From Amycolatopsis sp. GM8 (GTDB lineage Bacteria > Actinomycetota > Actinomycetes > Mycobacteriales > Pseudonocardiaceae), in contig NZ_JAJKFK010000007.1 of assembly GCF_021653975.1 (NCBI RefSeq), forward strand, positions 1 through 64,000: a stretch of DNA of 64,000 nt, written 5' to 3'. Every line of letters begins with the position of its first letter. Position 1 is the first letter of the stretch. The position numbers and the translations under genes were made by a program. The notes beneath the pieces are model-generated. The model saw nothing but the letters and a program-made list of their open reading frames with translations. It had not been told where the DNA came from and searched no databases. This document shows, one piece after another, positions 34,915-43,965 of the stretch.

Positions 34915-35370
34915 GTGGACCACACGTCACTCGCCGAGAGCCTGATGGCGGCGATCGCCGGACTGCGCCGCCGGGTCCGGCGACGCGTCGCCGCTCAGGC
35001 CGGGCTCGAGCCGCCGATGCGCGCGGCGCAGATCGAGCTGCTCCGCGCGGTCGAGAAGGAGCCGGGCATCGGCGTCGCCGCCGCGGCGCGAAACCTCCAC
35101 CTGGCGGGCAACTCCGTCAGCACACTGGTCAACCAGCTCGTCGAGACCGGGATGCTGCACCGCCACATCGACTCGGCGGACCGGCGCGCGGTCCGGCTCG
35201 AGCTGACCCCCGCCGCACACGAGCGGCTCACCACCTGGCGGCGCACGAGAACCGAGTACGTGGCGGGCAAGCTCGCCGAACTGTCCGAAGTGGACCGAGA
35301 CGCCATCGCCGGCGCGCTGCCCGCGTTCGGCCGCCTGCTGACCGCCATCGAGGAGGACGGACATGACTGA
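34915..35370 (+). CDS. MarR family regulator of a downstream ABC exporter
   Basis: 151 aa from GTG 34915 (VDHTSLAESLMAAIAGLRRR). The winged helix has PPMRAAQIELLRAVEKEPG, LHLAGNSVSTLVNQL and the wing IDSADRRAVRLELT. The reading frame extends to 34879, but that stretch is the promoter. The stop overlaps the ABC ATPase start by 8 bp, so regulator and transporter form one transcript, a common layout for drug-inducible exporters. Confidence 0.9.
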   Translation: MDHTSLAESLMAAIAGLRRRVRRRVAAQAGLEPPMRAAQIELLRAVEKEPGIGVAAAARNLHLAGNSVSTLVNQLVETGMLHRHIDSADRRAVRLELTPAAHERLTTWRRTRTEYVAGKLAELSEVDRDAIAGALPAFGRLLTAIEEDGHD

Positions 35371-36175
35371 CCTCGACAGCCGGCAACCACCGGCCATCCG
35401 CTGTACCGGTATCCGGCACGCCTTCGGCGACAAGGTCGCGGTCGACGGGATCGACCTGGAGATCCCCACCGGGCAGGTGTTCGGCCTGCTCGGCCCGAAC
35501 GGCGCCGGCAAGACCACGACCATCCGCATGATCACCACACTGCTCCCGGTCACCCAGGGCACCGTCGAGGTGTTCGGCCTCGACGTCAAACGCCGGATGG
35601 CCGTGCGCCGGCTCATCGGCTATGTCCCGCAACAACTTTCGGCAGACGGCACGCTCACCGGCCGGGAGAACGTCGCCCTCTTCGCGCGGCTTTTCGACGT
35701 GCCGAGACGGCAGCGCAACGAGCGTGTCGCCGAGGTGCTCGACGCCGTCGGGCTCACCGACGACGCGGACCGCCAGGCGTCCGGCTACTCGGGCGGCATG
35801 ATCCGCCGCCTCGAACTCGCGCAGGCGCTGGTCAGCTCACCGCACCTGCTGATCCTCGACGAGCCCACGATCGGCCTCGACCCGGTCGCGCGCTCGAACG
35901 TCTGGCAGCGCATCGAGCAGATCCGCGCCGAGACCGGCATGACCGTGCTGGTCACCACCCACTACATGGACGAGGCCGAGCAGTACTGCGAACGCATCGC
36001 CCTGATGCACCGCGGCCGGATCCGCGCGCTCGGCACGCCAGCCGAACTCGAAGCCGAGCTCGGCCCCGAGTCCACATTGGACGACGTGTTCCGCGCCGTG
36101 ACCGGCGACCAGCTCGACGAAGGAGGGATCCGCGATGTCCGCGCCGCTCGCCGCACCGCCCGTCGCCTGGGCTAA
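35363..36175 (+). CDS. ABC transporter ATP-binding protein (DrrA type)
   Basis: 270 aa. Walker A GPNGAGKTT at 44-52, signature SGGMI at 143-147 and Walker B LLILDEPT at 162-169; the H-loop lies in VTTHYMDEAEQ. The C-terminal segment GPESTLDDVFRAVTG is usual for DrrA/CcmA-type exporters. It overlaps the permease gene by 41 bp, so the two are tightly coupled. A drug or lipid exporter is likely. Confidence 0.94.
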   Translation: MTDLDSRQPPAIRCTGIRHAFGDKVAVDGIDLEIPTGQVFGLLGPNGAGKTTTIRMITTLLPVTQGTVEVFGLDVKRRMAVRRLIGYVPQQLSADGTLTGRENVALFARLFDVPRRQRNERVAEVLDAVGLTDDADRQASGYSGGMIRRLELAQALVSSPHLLILDEPTIGLDPVARSNVWQRIEQIRAETGMTVLVTTHYMDEAEQYCERIALMHRGRIRALGTPAELEAELGPESTLDDVFRAVTGDQLDEGGIRDVRAARRTARRLG

Positions 36176-36956
36176 CCCCGGACCGCTCGGGCAGCTCCGC
36201 CTGCTGCTGTCCCGGGTCGGCACGATGTGCCTGGTAGAACTGCAGAAGCTGCGCCGGGACCGGTCGGAGCTGGTGACCCGGGCGATCCAGCCCGCGCTGT
36301 GGCTGCTGATCTTCGGCGAGACGTTCACCCGGATCCGGGCGATCCCGACCGGGAACATCCCGTACCTGGACTACCTCGCACCCGGCATTCTCGCCCAGTC
36401 GGCACTGTTCATCGCGATCTTCTACGGCATCCAGATCATCTGGGAACGCGACGCCGGCGTGCTCGCGAAACTCCTCGTCACGCCGACGCCCCGCGCGGCT
36501 TTGGTGGCGGGCAAGGCTTTCGCGGCCGGGTTGCGCGCGCTCGTGCAGGCGGTGATGGTGCTGATCCTGGCCGCGATACTCGGCGTGGGGCTGACCGCGA
36601 ACCCGCTCAAGCTCATCGCGATGGCCATCGCGCTCGTGCTCGGTTCGGCGTTCTTCTGCTGTCTGTCCATTGTGATCGCCGGGCTCGTGCTGTCCCGCGA
36701 ACGGCTCATGGGCATCGGCCAGGCGATCACGATGCCGCTGTTCTTCGCCTCCAACGCGCTCTATCCGGTCGACATCATGCCCGGCTGGCTGCGGGTGCTC
36801 AACCACATCAACCCGCTCAGCTACGAGGTCGAGCTCCTGCGCGGACTGCTGATCGGCACCCCCGCCCGGTACGGGCTGTGCTTCGGGGTGCTCGTCGGCA
36901 CGCTGGCGGTCGCGGTCGCCGTGGCCTCGGCGCTGCTGGGCCGGCTGGCACGCTGA
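36135..36956 (+). CDS. ABC transporter permease (ABC-2/DrrB type)
   Basis: 273 aa with six predicted membrane segments: about 50-65, 80-105, 130-155, 160-185, a segment around 195-215 and a last at 245-268. The ABC-2 motif region ITMPLFFASNALYPVDIMP and the loop WERDAGVLAKLLVTPTPR before the third helix are typical. It partners the ATPase encoded just upstream. Confidence 0.92.
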   Translation: MSAPLAAPPVAWANPGPLGQLRLLLSRVGTMCLVELQKLRRDRSELVTRAIQPALWLLIFGETFTRIRAIPTGNIPYLDYLAPGILAQSALFIAIFYGIQIIWERDAGVLAKLLVTPTPRAALVAGKAFAAGLRALVQAVMVLILAAILGVGLTANPLKLIAMAIALVLGSAFFCCLSIVIAGLVLSRERLMGIGQAITMPLFFASNALYPVDIMPGWLRVLNHINPLSYEVELLRGLLIGTPARYGLCFGVLVGTLAVAVAVASALLGRLAR

Positions 36957-37015
36957 GGTTTGGCGCGGTCACGGCCCGGGTACTCCCCGGCCCCACGAAC
37001 AAAGGGGACGGGAGC

Positions 37016-37483
37016 ATGGCCACTTCGAATGACATCCGGGTCCAGGGATTGCAACCGGTGCAGGTCCTCGCGGGGCTGGTGGGCCTGGTTTACCTGGTGT
37101 TCGGCATTTTCGGCCTCATCCGCACGGGGTTCGGCAATTTCGCCGGGCAGCATGACGTGCTGGTGTTCGGCTTCATGATCAACCCGATGCACGCCGTGGT
37201 GAACGTGGTGGCCGGGGCGCTGGGCCTGGTGATGGCGCTAAGCTCCGGCCTCGCCCGCACCTACGGCTGGATCCTGTTCATCGGTTTCGGGCTGCTCGGG
37301 GTCTGGGGCCTGATGATCACCGGGCTGATCACGTCGAACCCCCTGTCGGGCTGGGGCAACCCGCTCAACCTCAACGACAACGACAACTGGCTGCACCTCG
37401 GGACCGCGGTGGTGGGCCTCATCATCGCGATCCTCCCGGCACGCAAACGCCTGCATGCCCCGACGCCGTCGCCCGCGCACTGA
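37016..37483 (+). CDS. DUF4383 membrane protein
   Basis: 155 aa with four hydrophobic segments (about 16-38, 50-73, 82-102, 126-143). The family pattern is present: GLVYLVFGIFGLIRTG, NPMHAVVNVVAGALGL, and NDNDNWLHLGTAV before the last helix. Function unknown; such proteins are common in actinobacterial membranes. Start ATG 37016 follows GGGGACGGGAGC. It is 59 bp after the permease and may be a separate unit. Confidence 0.86.
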   Translation: MATSNDIRVQGLQPVQVLAGLVGLVYLVFGIFGLIRTGFGNFAGQHDVLVFGFMINPMHAVVNVVAGALGLVMALSSGLARTYGWILFIGFGLLGVWGLMITGLITSNPLSGWGNPLNLNDNDNWLHLGTAVVGLIIAILPARKRLHAPTPSPAH

Positions 37484-37507
37484 CGCGGTGATGGCAGACT
37501 ACTCCGC

Positions 37508-38248
37508 GTGAGCGGAACGGTTCTGGTGCTGGGCGGACGTAGTGAGATCGGCCTCGCGGTCGCGCAACGGCTCGTGGAGCCCGGCCGCACGATCGTGCTC
37601 GCCGCCCGGCGCAGCGACGACCTCGACGAGCAGGAAGCCTTGCTGCGCAAGGCGGGCGCCGAAAACGTCGCACGCGTCGAGTTCGACGCGGACGACCTCG
37701 CGCGGCACCGGCCCGTGCTGGACGACGTGATCGCCCGGCACGGGCCGCTCGACGTCGTGGTCGTGGCGTTCGGCATCCTCGGCAACCAGCAGCGCGCCGA
37801 GACCGACGCCGCGCACGCCGCGGCCGTCGTGCACACCGACTATCTCGCGCATGTGCACGTGCTCACCGAGATCGTGAACGTGCTGCGCGCGCAGGAGCAC
37901 GGCCGGATCGTGGTGTTCTCCTCCGTCGCCGGTGTCCGCGTGCGCAAGGCCAACTACGTGTACGGCTCGGCGAAGGCCGGGCTGGACGGGTTCGCGAGCG
38001 GCCTCGCCGACACCCTGCACGGCGGCCCGGTCCGGCTTCTCCTTGTCCGGCCGGGCTTCGTGATCGGCCGGATGACCGAAGGCATGACACCGGCACCGTT
38101 CTCCAGCACCCCCGACCAGGTCGCCGACGCGACCGTCGCGGCGTTGCGGCGCGGGCGCGGCGAGGTGTGGGTCCCCGCCGTGCTCCGCCCCGTCTACTTC
38201 GTCATGCGACTGCTTCCTCGGATCGTGTGGCGCCGGCTGCCGCGCTGA
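37508..38248 (+). CDS. Short-chain dehydrogenase/reductase, DprE2-like
   Basis: 246 aa Rossmann enzyme. The cofactor loop is GGRSEIG at 9-15 in place of the usual TGxxxGxG. S139, Y152 and K156 (YGSAK) give the catalytic set. The GGRSEIG form and length resemble DprE2, which with DprE1 makes the arabinose donor for cell-wall arabinan. No dprE1 gene is adjacent, so the role is not secure. The last 47 bp overlap the 3' end of the convergent MFS gene. Confidence 0.8.
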   Translation: MSGTVLVLGGRSEIGLAVAQRLVEPGRTIVLAARRSDDLDEQEALLRKAGAENVARVEFDADDLARHRPVLDDVIARHGPLDVVVVAFGILGNQQRAETDAAHAAAVVHTDYLAHVHVLTEIVNVLRAQEHGRIVVFSSVAGVRVRKANYVYGSAKAGLDGFASGLADTLHGGPVRLLLVRPGFVIGRMTEGMTPAPFSSTPDQVADATVAALRRGRGEVWVPAVLRPVYFVMRLLPRIVWRRLPR

Positions 38249-39602
38249 CCGGGGCGAGCGCGCCGTCCGCGTCCGGTGGCAGCCGCTTCTGCACCCGGCC
38301 GAGCGCGAACAGCAACCCGCACATCACCAGCGGGAACAGCGCGAACACGAAGAACGTGCCGCGCGCGCCGATGCCGCCGTCCATGATCACGCCGGCCAGC
38401 CACGGCCCGAGCATCGCGCCGAGCTTCGCGACCGAGGTCGCCCACGCGCCGCCGTTCGCGCGGATCGCGGGCCGGTAGAAGATGCTCGAAATGCTGTGCA
38501 TGCCGCCGTGCCCGCCGATGATGAACACGTGCGCGACCAGCAGCACCACGATGTAGAGAGCCGGTCCCAGCGGCGCGAGCCCGATCAGCAGCAGGCACGG
38601 CACCCCGAGCAGCGGCATGAACGCGATGGTGCCCGCGCCGCGCTTGTCGATGAACCGGCCGATCAGCAGCTGCCCGGCCGCACCCGCGACCGACGCGCAG
38701 GCCGCGATCGTGGCGGCCGCCGCGGTCGAGAAACCCAGGCGCTCGTTGAGGATCGGACCCCAGAACGCGAGGTAGAACACCACCGCCGAGGAACAGATGT
38801 AGGCGATCCAGAGCAGCGTGGTGATGGCGCGGAGCTTGTCGGAGAACAGCTGCACCGGGTTGAACCGCTTCTTGTCCACCAGCCCCGCGACGAACCGGGT
38901 GCCCTCGGCGAACTTCAGCGACGGATCGATGCGGCGCAGGATCTTCGCGATGCGGTCCTGCTTGATGTCCTTCTGTGCCAGGAACTTCACCGATTCCGGC
39001 AGCACGAGCACCACCGGGATCACCGCCAGCAGTGACGCCACGCCACCGGCCACGAACACCGATTCCCAGCCATAGCGCGGGATCAGCACGTTGGACACCG
39101 GTCCCCCGGCGGCACTGCCGAGGCTGTAGCCGATCATGATGATCACCACGGAGGTGGACCGGAACCGGGCCGGCGCGAACTCGGTGTTGAGTGCCCAGGC
39201 CAGCGGCAGCATCCCGCCCAGGAACAGCCCGGCGACGAACCGCAGCACCGCGAGCTGGGTGTAGTCCTGGGCGAACACGAACACGATCATGAAGATGCCG
39301 AACCCGATGGTCGCCACCATGATCGACGGGCGGCGGCCGAGCCGGTCACCGAGATACCCGAGACCGAGGCCGCCGATCAGGGTGCCGAGCAGGCCGATGG
39401 TGCCGAGCGTGCCGAGCTGGGTGTCGGTCAGGTGGTAGGCGCTCTTGATGTAGCGGCCGGCGAACGACAGGATCTGCAGGTCGAAGCCGTCGAGGAAGGT
39501 GATGGCCCAGGACACCGCGAACAGGCTGATCCAGAACCTGCCCGCGCGTTGTCGTTCGATGATCGGATAGACGTCCACGGTCGGTGCGGTCGGCGAAGCC
39601 AC
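38202..39602 (-). CDS. MFS transporter, aromatic acid:H+ symporter type
   Basis: 466 aa, 12 predicted helices. GFDLQILSFA in helix 1, [11 protein letters not shown] in loop 2-3 and the central cytoplasmic loop fit the AAHS family, which imports aromatic or other small carboxylic acids. GTG start at 39602 behind AAGGAG. It is the last gene of a four-gene operon with aconitase X and a FAD oxidoreductase, so it probably imports the substrate they degrade. Confidence 0.88.
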   Translation of the reverse strand: MASPTAPTVDVYPIIERQRAGRFWISLFAVSWAITFLDGFDLQILSFAGRYIKSAYHLTDTQLGTLGTIGLLGTLIGGLGLGYLGDRLGRRPSIMVATIGFGIFMIVFVFAQDYTQLAVLRFVAGLFLGGMLPLAWALNTEFAPARFRSTSVVIIMIGYSLGSAAGGPVSNVLIPRYGWESVFVAGGVASLLAVIPVVLVLPESVKFLAQKDIKQDRIAKILRRIDPSLKFAEGTRFVAGLVDKKRFNPVQLFSDKLRAITTLLWIAYICSSAVVFYLAFWGPILNERLGFSTAAAATIAACASVAGAAGQLLIGRFIDKRGAGTIAFMPLLGVPCLLLIGLAPLGPALYIVVLLVAHVFIIGGHGGMHSISSIFYRPAIRANGGAWATSVAKLGAMLGPWLAGVIMDGGIGARGTFFVFALFPLVMCGLLFALGRVQKRLPPDADGALAPVSAAAGATRSEEAVA

Positions 39603-39645
39603 TGGTCACACTCCTTTGTGCGGCAAGACTTGTAGCGAAAAACGG

Positions 39646-40056
39646 CTACTCGGCCGGTTTGATCTCGACGATGCCCGCGCCGGCGTCGACGCGGACCCAG
39701 TCCCCGCAGGAGATCACCTCCACCGGGTCACGGTCGAACCCCGTCATGCTCGGCACGCGCGTGACGACGGCGCCCAGCGCGACCTTCGTGGTGATGTTCG
39801 TGAACAGCATCGCGAGCGGCGCGGTGCCCGCGAGGCGCGTGCTCTGGAAGAACCCGGACCAGCCCGAAGATCCTTTGGCGCCGGGGAAAACCAGGATCTT
39901 GCCGGTGAAACACACGCCGAACAGCTCGTGCCGCCGCTCGATGATCACGCCCTTCGCGGGATCGATCCCGCCCCAGCCGGAGATGGTCTCGTGCGACACG
40001 AGCGCCTCGCCCTCGGCGATCCCCGGGACCACTTTCCTGCCGTGTAAGAGAATCAC
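39646..40056 (-). CDS. Aconitase X small (swivel) subunit, DUF126
   Basis: 136 aa. VVPGIAEGEALVSHETISGWGGIDPAKG and GKILVFPGAKGSSGW are typical for the swivelling domain that closes on the large subunit. The start is GTG 40056, overlapping the TGA of the large subunit (GTGA). Two-subunit aconitase X enzymes dehydrate a hydroxy acid; characterised cases are cis-3-hydroxy-L-proline dehydratase and archaeal mevalonate-5-phosphate dehydratase. The substrate here is not known. Confidence 0.9.
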   Translation of the reverse strand: MILLHGRKVVPGIAEGEALVSHETISGWGGIDPAKGVIIERRHELFGVCFTGKILVFPGAKGSSGWSGFFQSTRLAGTAPLAMLFTNITTKVALGAVVTRVPSMTGFDRDPVEVISCGDWVRVDAGAGIVEIKPAE

Positions 40057-41324
40057 AGTTCCCCCGTCCAGCGGCCGGTGACCGCGGCGTTGACGCAGTC
40101 TTCGAGCGTGCCGAACCAGGCCTCGATGCCGAGGATCGCGGGCAGGTAGTGCGCTTGCTTCGCTGAGTCGGTCGCGAACACCTTCGTCCCGGGCGGGGCC
40201 GAGCGGGACATCGCCGGGCACGAGTCCGACAGCACGCGCCCGCCCGCCTTTTCGATGATCTCCGTGTACCCACTGCGATCCGCGACGACCTTGAGCGCCC
40301 GCGGCACCATCAGCCACAGCTGCGCCTTGAGCTTTCGCCCGTCCAAAGCCCTTGCCGCGCGCCAGATCTGGTCGATCGACGCGTGCGGGCACCCGAGCAG
40401 CACGAAGTCGACGGCGGTGTTGTCGCCCTGGGAGTTCAGCAGCTCGTACATCCGCCGACGCTCGGCTTGTCCATAGTGGACCGACTCGGGAAGCTTCGCC
40501 GAACCGAACGCCGCTTCGACCGTCGGCGCTTCCGGGGTGACACCGGGGATGTGGTACATCTCGACACCACCGCTGGACGCCGCCGCGGCGCCGAAATGCT
40601 TGAGGTCCACCAGTTCCGGCTGCCCGAAGTCGCCGACGATCACCGGCCGCTCCTCCTGCACGAGGTCGCCCGCGAAGTAGCCGAGCATGCCCCAGTCCAG
40701 GAAGCTCTTGACCGGCACCCGCACGTCGATCAGGTGCGTGCCGCGGCGGTTTTCCTCATGATGGTTGCCCCAGCAGGGAATCTTGCCGGTGACGCTCGCG
40801 GCCCCGGTGGACGCGCCGCCCTCGCAGTTCGTGCGCGCGCCGAGTACCGAATTGGCGTAGACGACGGCGGAGGACTCCATCCACGCGATGTGTTCGCCGC
40901 GCACGGGCAGGTTCCCCACCTGATACGGCGTGCAGGTGGCGAGGATGTTGACGCCTTTGCGGCCGTAGAAGGATTCCGCGTCGGACTGCAGCTCGACATA
41001 CTGCTTCGGGTACGGCGCGATGCCCACCGAGTCGTCGCTGAACCCGTGTTGCAGCTGGCAGGTCGGGACCTTCATCCCCGGAACCTCGAACTCCTCGTCG
41101 GAATCGAGATTGATCACCGCGTACGCCTTGTCCCAGCCGTATTCGGCCACCAGCTTGGCCTTCGCGGGCGACGGCTGGGTCATCGTGCCGGCCACGTTTC
41201 GGGTGTCGCACAACCGTTCGCAGTCCAGCGCTTCGCCGTAGCGCACGAGCAGATCCATCGCGGCGGCCACGGCGGGGCCTTCAGCGCCGTCGCGCATGGC
41301 CTTCTCGTCGTCCGTCAGTTTCAT
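40053..41324 (-). CDS. Aconitase X large (catalytic) subunit, DUF521
   Basis: 423 aa from ATG 41324 (MKLTDDEKAMRDGAEGPAVA). Family marks are LATCTPYQVGNLPVRGEH, TNCEGGAST with a probable cluster- or metal-binding cysteine, KIPCWGNHHEENRRGTH, LLGCPHASIDQI and SDSCPAMS. Operon context with MFS and FAD oxidoreductase suggests catabolism of an imported acid. The usual companion of hydroxyproline-type enzymes, a pyrroline-2-carboxylate reductase, is not present here. Confidence 0.92.
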   Translation of the reverse strand: MKLTDDEKAMRDGAEGPAVAAAMDLLVRYGEALDCERLCDTRNVAGTMTQPSPAKAKLVAEYGWDKAYAVINLDSDEEFEVPGMKVPTCQLQHGFSDDSVGIAPYPKQYVELQSDAESFYGRKGVNILATCTPYQVGNLPVRGEHIAWMESSAVVYANSVLGARTNCEGGASTGAASVTGKIPCWGNHHEENRRGTHLIDVRVPVKSFLDWGMLGYFAGDLVQEERPVIVGDFGQPELVDLKHFGAAAASSGGVEMYHIPGVTPEAPTVEAAFGSAKLPESVHYGQAERRRMYELLNSQGDNTAVDFVLLGCPHASIDQIWRAARALDGRKLKAQLWLMVPRALKVVADRSGYTEIIEKAGGRVLSDSCPAMSRSAPPGTKVFATDSAKQAHYLPAILGIEAWFGTLEDCVNAAVTGRWTGEL

Positions 41325-41419
41325 GCCGGCATCTCCCTTTCCGCCAGGATCACGATTCCGGTCACCGTGAGCAAGAAGACATTCGTCGCGTGTCCATATC
41401 GGACAGTCCGAGCACGCGC

Positions 41420-42706
41420 TCAGTCCAGGTTCGCCGCGAGCCGGTCGTGCAGGTCGCCCGGCCGGACGTCGTGCACGCTCTCCTTGCCCGCGAGGTCGAG
41501 CGCGTGCGCGGCCCCCGCACCCATCGCGGCGCACGGACCCATCACGCGGATGCTCGACAGCGCCGCGGCGTCGCCGTCGACACAGCGGCCCGCCGCGACG
41601 AGGTTGTGCACGTCCGGCGGGAGCATGCTGCGCAACGGCACGTAGTGCACGTGCTCGGCCTCGAACAACTCCCAGACGTAGCCCTCGGGCCGGTCGTGCA
41701 GTTCGATCGGCCAGGCCGTGCGGGCGACCGAGTCGTCGAAGCGGTGGCCGGTGCGCACCTCGTCCAAGGTCAGCTGGTGCGACGCCGCGAGCCACCGCGT
41801 CTGGCGGCGGCCCGGAAAGCCGTAAGCGCGCACTTTGGCCTCACCAAAGGCTTTCGGGTACTCCGTGCGCAGGAAACGCACGACGCGGTCGGCTTGCGCC
41901 TTGCCCTCCAGTTGCGCGTCGGACGCCTCGACGGGATCCAGCGGCGCCTCGATATGCGTCATGTTCATGACCGCGGTGTTGCGGCCCGGGAAGAAGAACG
42001 CGAGCCCGTCATGCCGCATCAGGCCGTATTCCGCGGCCTTCTCGTCGACGCGCGCGGCGAGTTCCGTCGCCTCCGGCTTATGGGTTTCGTCGAGGTGCTC
42101 CAGGATGATCTGCTGCGAGCCGTAGATCGTGCGCTCGGGGATGCGGCACGGCAGCCCGGCCTCCCACGCGAGCGCGGCGTCACCGGTCGAGTCGACGAAC
42201 CCGGTCGCGCGCACGGACAGATTGCCGTAGCGGGAAGCGAACGACACCGACTCGACCCGGCCGTCGTACACCTCGACCTGTTGAATGACGGCGCCGAGAA
42301 CGACCCTGATGCCCAGCTTGCGGATCCGCTCCTCGATCCAGCGGCCGAGCACGACCTCGTCGTACTGCACGGTCATCGTGTGGCCGCGGTTGAAATGCAG
42401 GTCCCCGGTCGGCCCCAGGTCGGCGAAGATCTCGTCGAATATCCCGTGGGTGAGCTGCCGGTAGTCCGGCGCGTTGCCGAACACCCCGCAGAACAGGCCG
42501 ATCAGCGAGTTCACCATCTGCCCGCCCAGCACCGGCAGCGAGTCGACCAGCACGACGTCACGCCCGAGCTTCGCGCTCTCGATGGCCGCGGACGTCCCGG
42601 CGACCCCGGCGCCGACGATGCACACGTCGGCGGTGATCTCGTGCACCGGCGCCCGCGCCGGCTTACGGACGGTCCGGACCTGAAGCTGGGTAAGCGGGTG
42701 GGGCAT
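41420..42706 (-). CDS. FAD-dependent oxidoreductase (PF12831 type)
   Basis: 428 aa. The FAD dinucleotide loop GAGVAG is at 32-37 within ADVCIVGAGVAGTSAAIESA. The segment LVDSLPVLGGQMVNSLIG follows and the second nucleotide motif TGFVDSTGDAALA lies in the centre. The C-terminal LVAAGRCVDGDAAALSSIRV closes the FAD site. Members oxidise or isomerise various hydroxylated acids; the substrate is unknown. It is the first gene of the operon, with AGGAG upstream of ATG 42706. Confidence 0.87.
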   Translation of the reverse strand: MPHPLTQLQVRTVRKPARAPVHEITADVCIVGAGVAGTSAAIESAKLGRDVVLVDSLPVLGGQMVNSLIGLFCGVFGNAPDYRQLTHGIFDEIFADLGPTGDLHFNRGHTMTVQYDEVVLGRWIEERIRKLGIRVVLGAVIQQVEVYDGRVESVSFASRYGNLSVRATGFVDSTGDAALAWEAGLPCRIPERTIYGSQQIILEHLDETHKPEATELAARVDEKAAEYGLMRHDGLAFFFPGRNTAVMNMTHIEAPLDPVEASDAQLEGKAQADRVVRFLRTEYPKAFGEAKVRAYGFPGRRQTRWLAASHQLTLDEVRTGHRFDDSVARTAWPIELHDRPEGYVWELFEAEHVHYVPLRSMLPPDVHNLVAAGRCVDGDAAALSSIRVMGPCAAMGAGAAHALDLAGKESVHDVRPGDLHDRLAANLD

Positions 42707-42810
42707 CGACGCTCCTGTCAGCGGTGACCGGTATCACGTCGACCCTAAAAACCGTTGTGCCCCTAAGAGAAATAACTCCTTCGGCTACCCACCATCAATC
42801 CGGTTTATGG

Positions 42811-43629
42811 TCAGCCGCCCAGCAGGCCGCCGACCAGGCCCCCGACACCGTCGACGACCCCGCCGAGCAGGCCGCCGTCGTTGCCGGGCGGCTGGGTGCC
42901 GGTGGTCGGGCTCGTCTGGTGCGCGGGCTGCTGAGGCGCCGGGCTGCTGGTGCTCGTGGACGGCGGGTCGTCGGACCTCGGCGTCGTGGTCGTCGTCGTA
43001 CTCGTGGACGACGAGTCCTGCGCCGGCTGGGTCACGACGGGCGCGCCGGTGGACTGGGGCTGCTGCTCCGTCTGGCTGCCGCCGCTCGCCTGGCTGCCGC
43101 CGGCGGCCTGCGTCCGCCCACGCACCGTGCCGCTGCCGGCCGGGGTGGTCTTCTTGGCCTCGACCCCTCCGAGGGCGGTGCTGCCCGGGGTCGGGGTGTC
43201 GCTGGACGCGAGGCTCGGGGGGCTGGCCAGCTGGCTCGTCTTCGGCTGCTCCGGCGGGACGTACCCGCCACCCGCACCGCCCGGTGCAGAAGCCGCGCTG
43301 TCGTGCAGCTGGCCGGTCGTCAGCGCGGTCACGGCGATGCCGGCCAGCGCGGCGACCCCGGCTGCGATCGCGCCCACCTTGCCGGCCTTGCGGCGGTCCC
43401 AGCGTCCTTCTCGGCGCAGTAGCTCGACGACCGGGATGCGGTCGGTCGGGGTGTCATCGATCGAGGGGACCTTCGCGGGCTTCGGCGTCTTCGGGGTTTT
43501 CACGGCCGGAAGCTCCTGCGTCATGCCCTCACGCCGCAGCAGTTCGTAGACGGTCAGCTGATCACTTCCGTCACCCTGCCGGGGGTTCATGTTGTTGCTC
43601 GGCACGCTCACAGGCCCTTCGTTCGTCAC
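42811..43629 (-). CDS. Membrane-anchored protein with duplicated ELLRREG motif
   Basis: 272 aa. The cytoplasmic part (1-82) has two copies of a short motif, VYELLRREG at 27-35 and VVELLRREG at 67-75. One membrane helix follows at about 84-105. The outside part is low-complexity Ser/Thr/Pro/Gln and Gly, ending in a glycine-rich hydrophobic tail (GLLGGVVDGVGGLVGG). This is a type II or tail-inserted envelope protein. I know the ELLRREG motif from other actinobacterial membrane proteins but not its function. GTG start. Confidence 0.7.
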   Translation of the reverse strand: MTNEGPVSVPSNNMNPRQGDGSDQLTVYELLRREGMTQELPAVKTPKTPKPAKVPSIDDTPTDRIPVVELLRREGRWDRRKAGKVGAIAAGVAALAGIAVTALTTGQLHDSAASAPGGAGGGYVPPEQPKTSQLASPPSLASSDTPTPGSTALGGVEAKKTTPAGSGTVRGRTQAAGGSQASGGSQTEQQPQSTGAPVVTQPAQDSSSTSTTTTTTPRSDDPPSTSTSSPAPQQPAHQTSPTTGTQPPGNDGGLLGGVVDGVGGLVGGLLGG

Positions 43630-43782
43630 TGTCCGCGGTATCCTTTACCAGCGTTACCAGTTCGTTGTCATCATAGTGATCACAGTCACAGCCGTTCGTG
43701 AGAATTTTCGACGATGAGTGACATCGGGGTAGCGGAAATGCCCTTACGGGAAAGCCGTACCGTGGGGAACGGAGGTGTGGTC

Positions 43783-43965
43783 ATGCCGGAGCTCAACCCG
43801 TTCCGCTGGGCGGCGCGCTTTGCCGACTGGTTCGAGCAACGCGGCGTTTACGTGCCCGGCGAGGACAACCACACCATCGATCCGTGGCGCGACTTCGGCT
43901 GGCTGATCGCGGTCTGGGTGGTCGCGGTCGGCGGCATCATCCTGTTTTTCGCGCTCGCGACGTGA
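43783..43965 (+). CDS. Small single-helix membrane protein
   Basis: 60 aa from ATG 43783, behind GGAGGT at 43771-43776. It has an amphipathic, Trp/Arg-rich N-terminal half (NPFRWAARFADWFEQRGVYV), the segment GEDNHTIDPWRDFGW, and a membrane helix at about 37-58. An earlier ATG at 43714 has no ribosome-binding site. Function unknown; such proteins are common in Pseudonocardiaceae. Confidence 0.7.
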   Translation: MPELNPFRWAARFADWFEQRGVYVPGEDNHTIDPWRDFGWLIAVWVVAVGGIILFFALAT

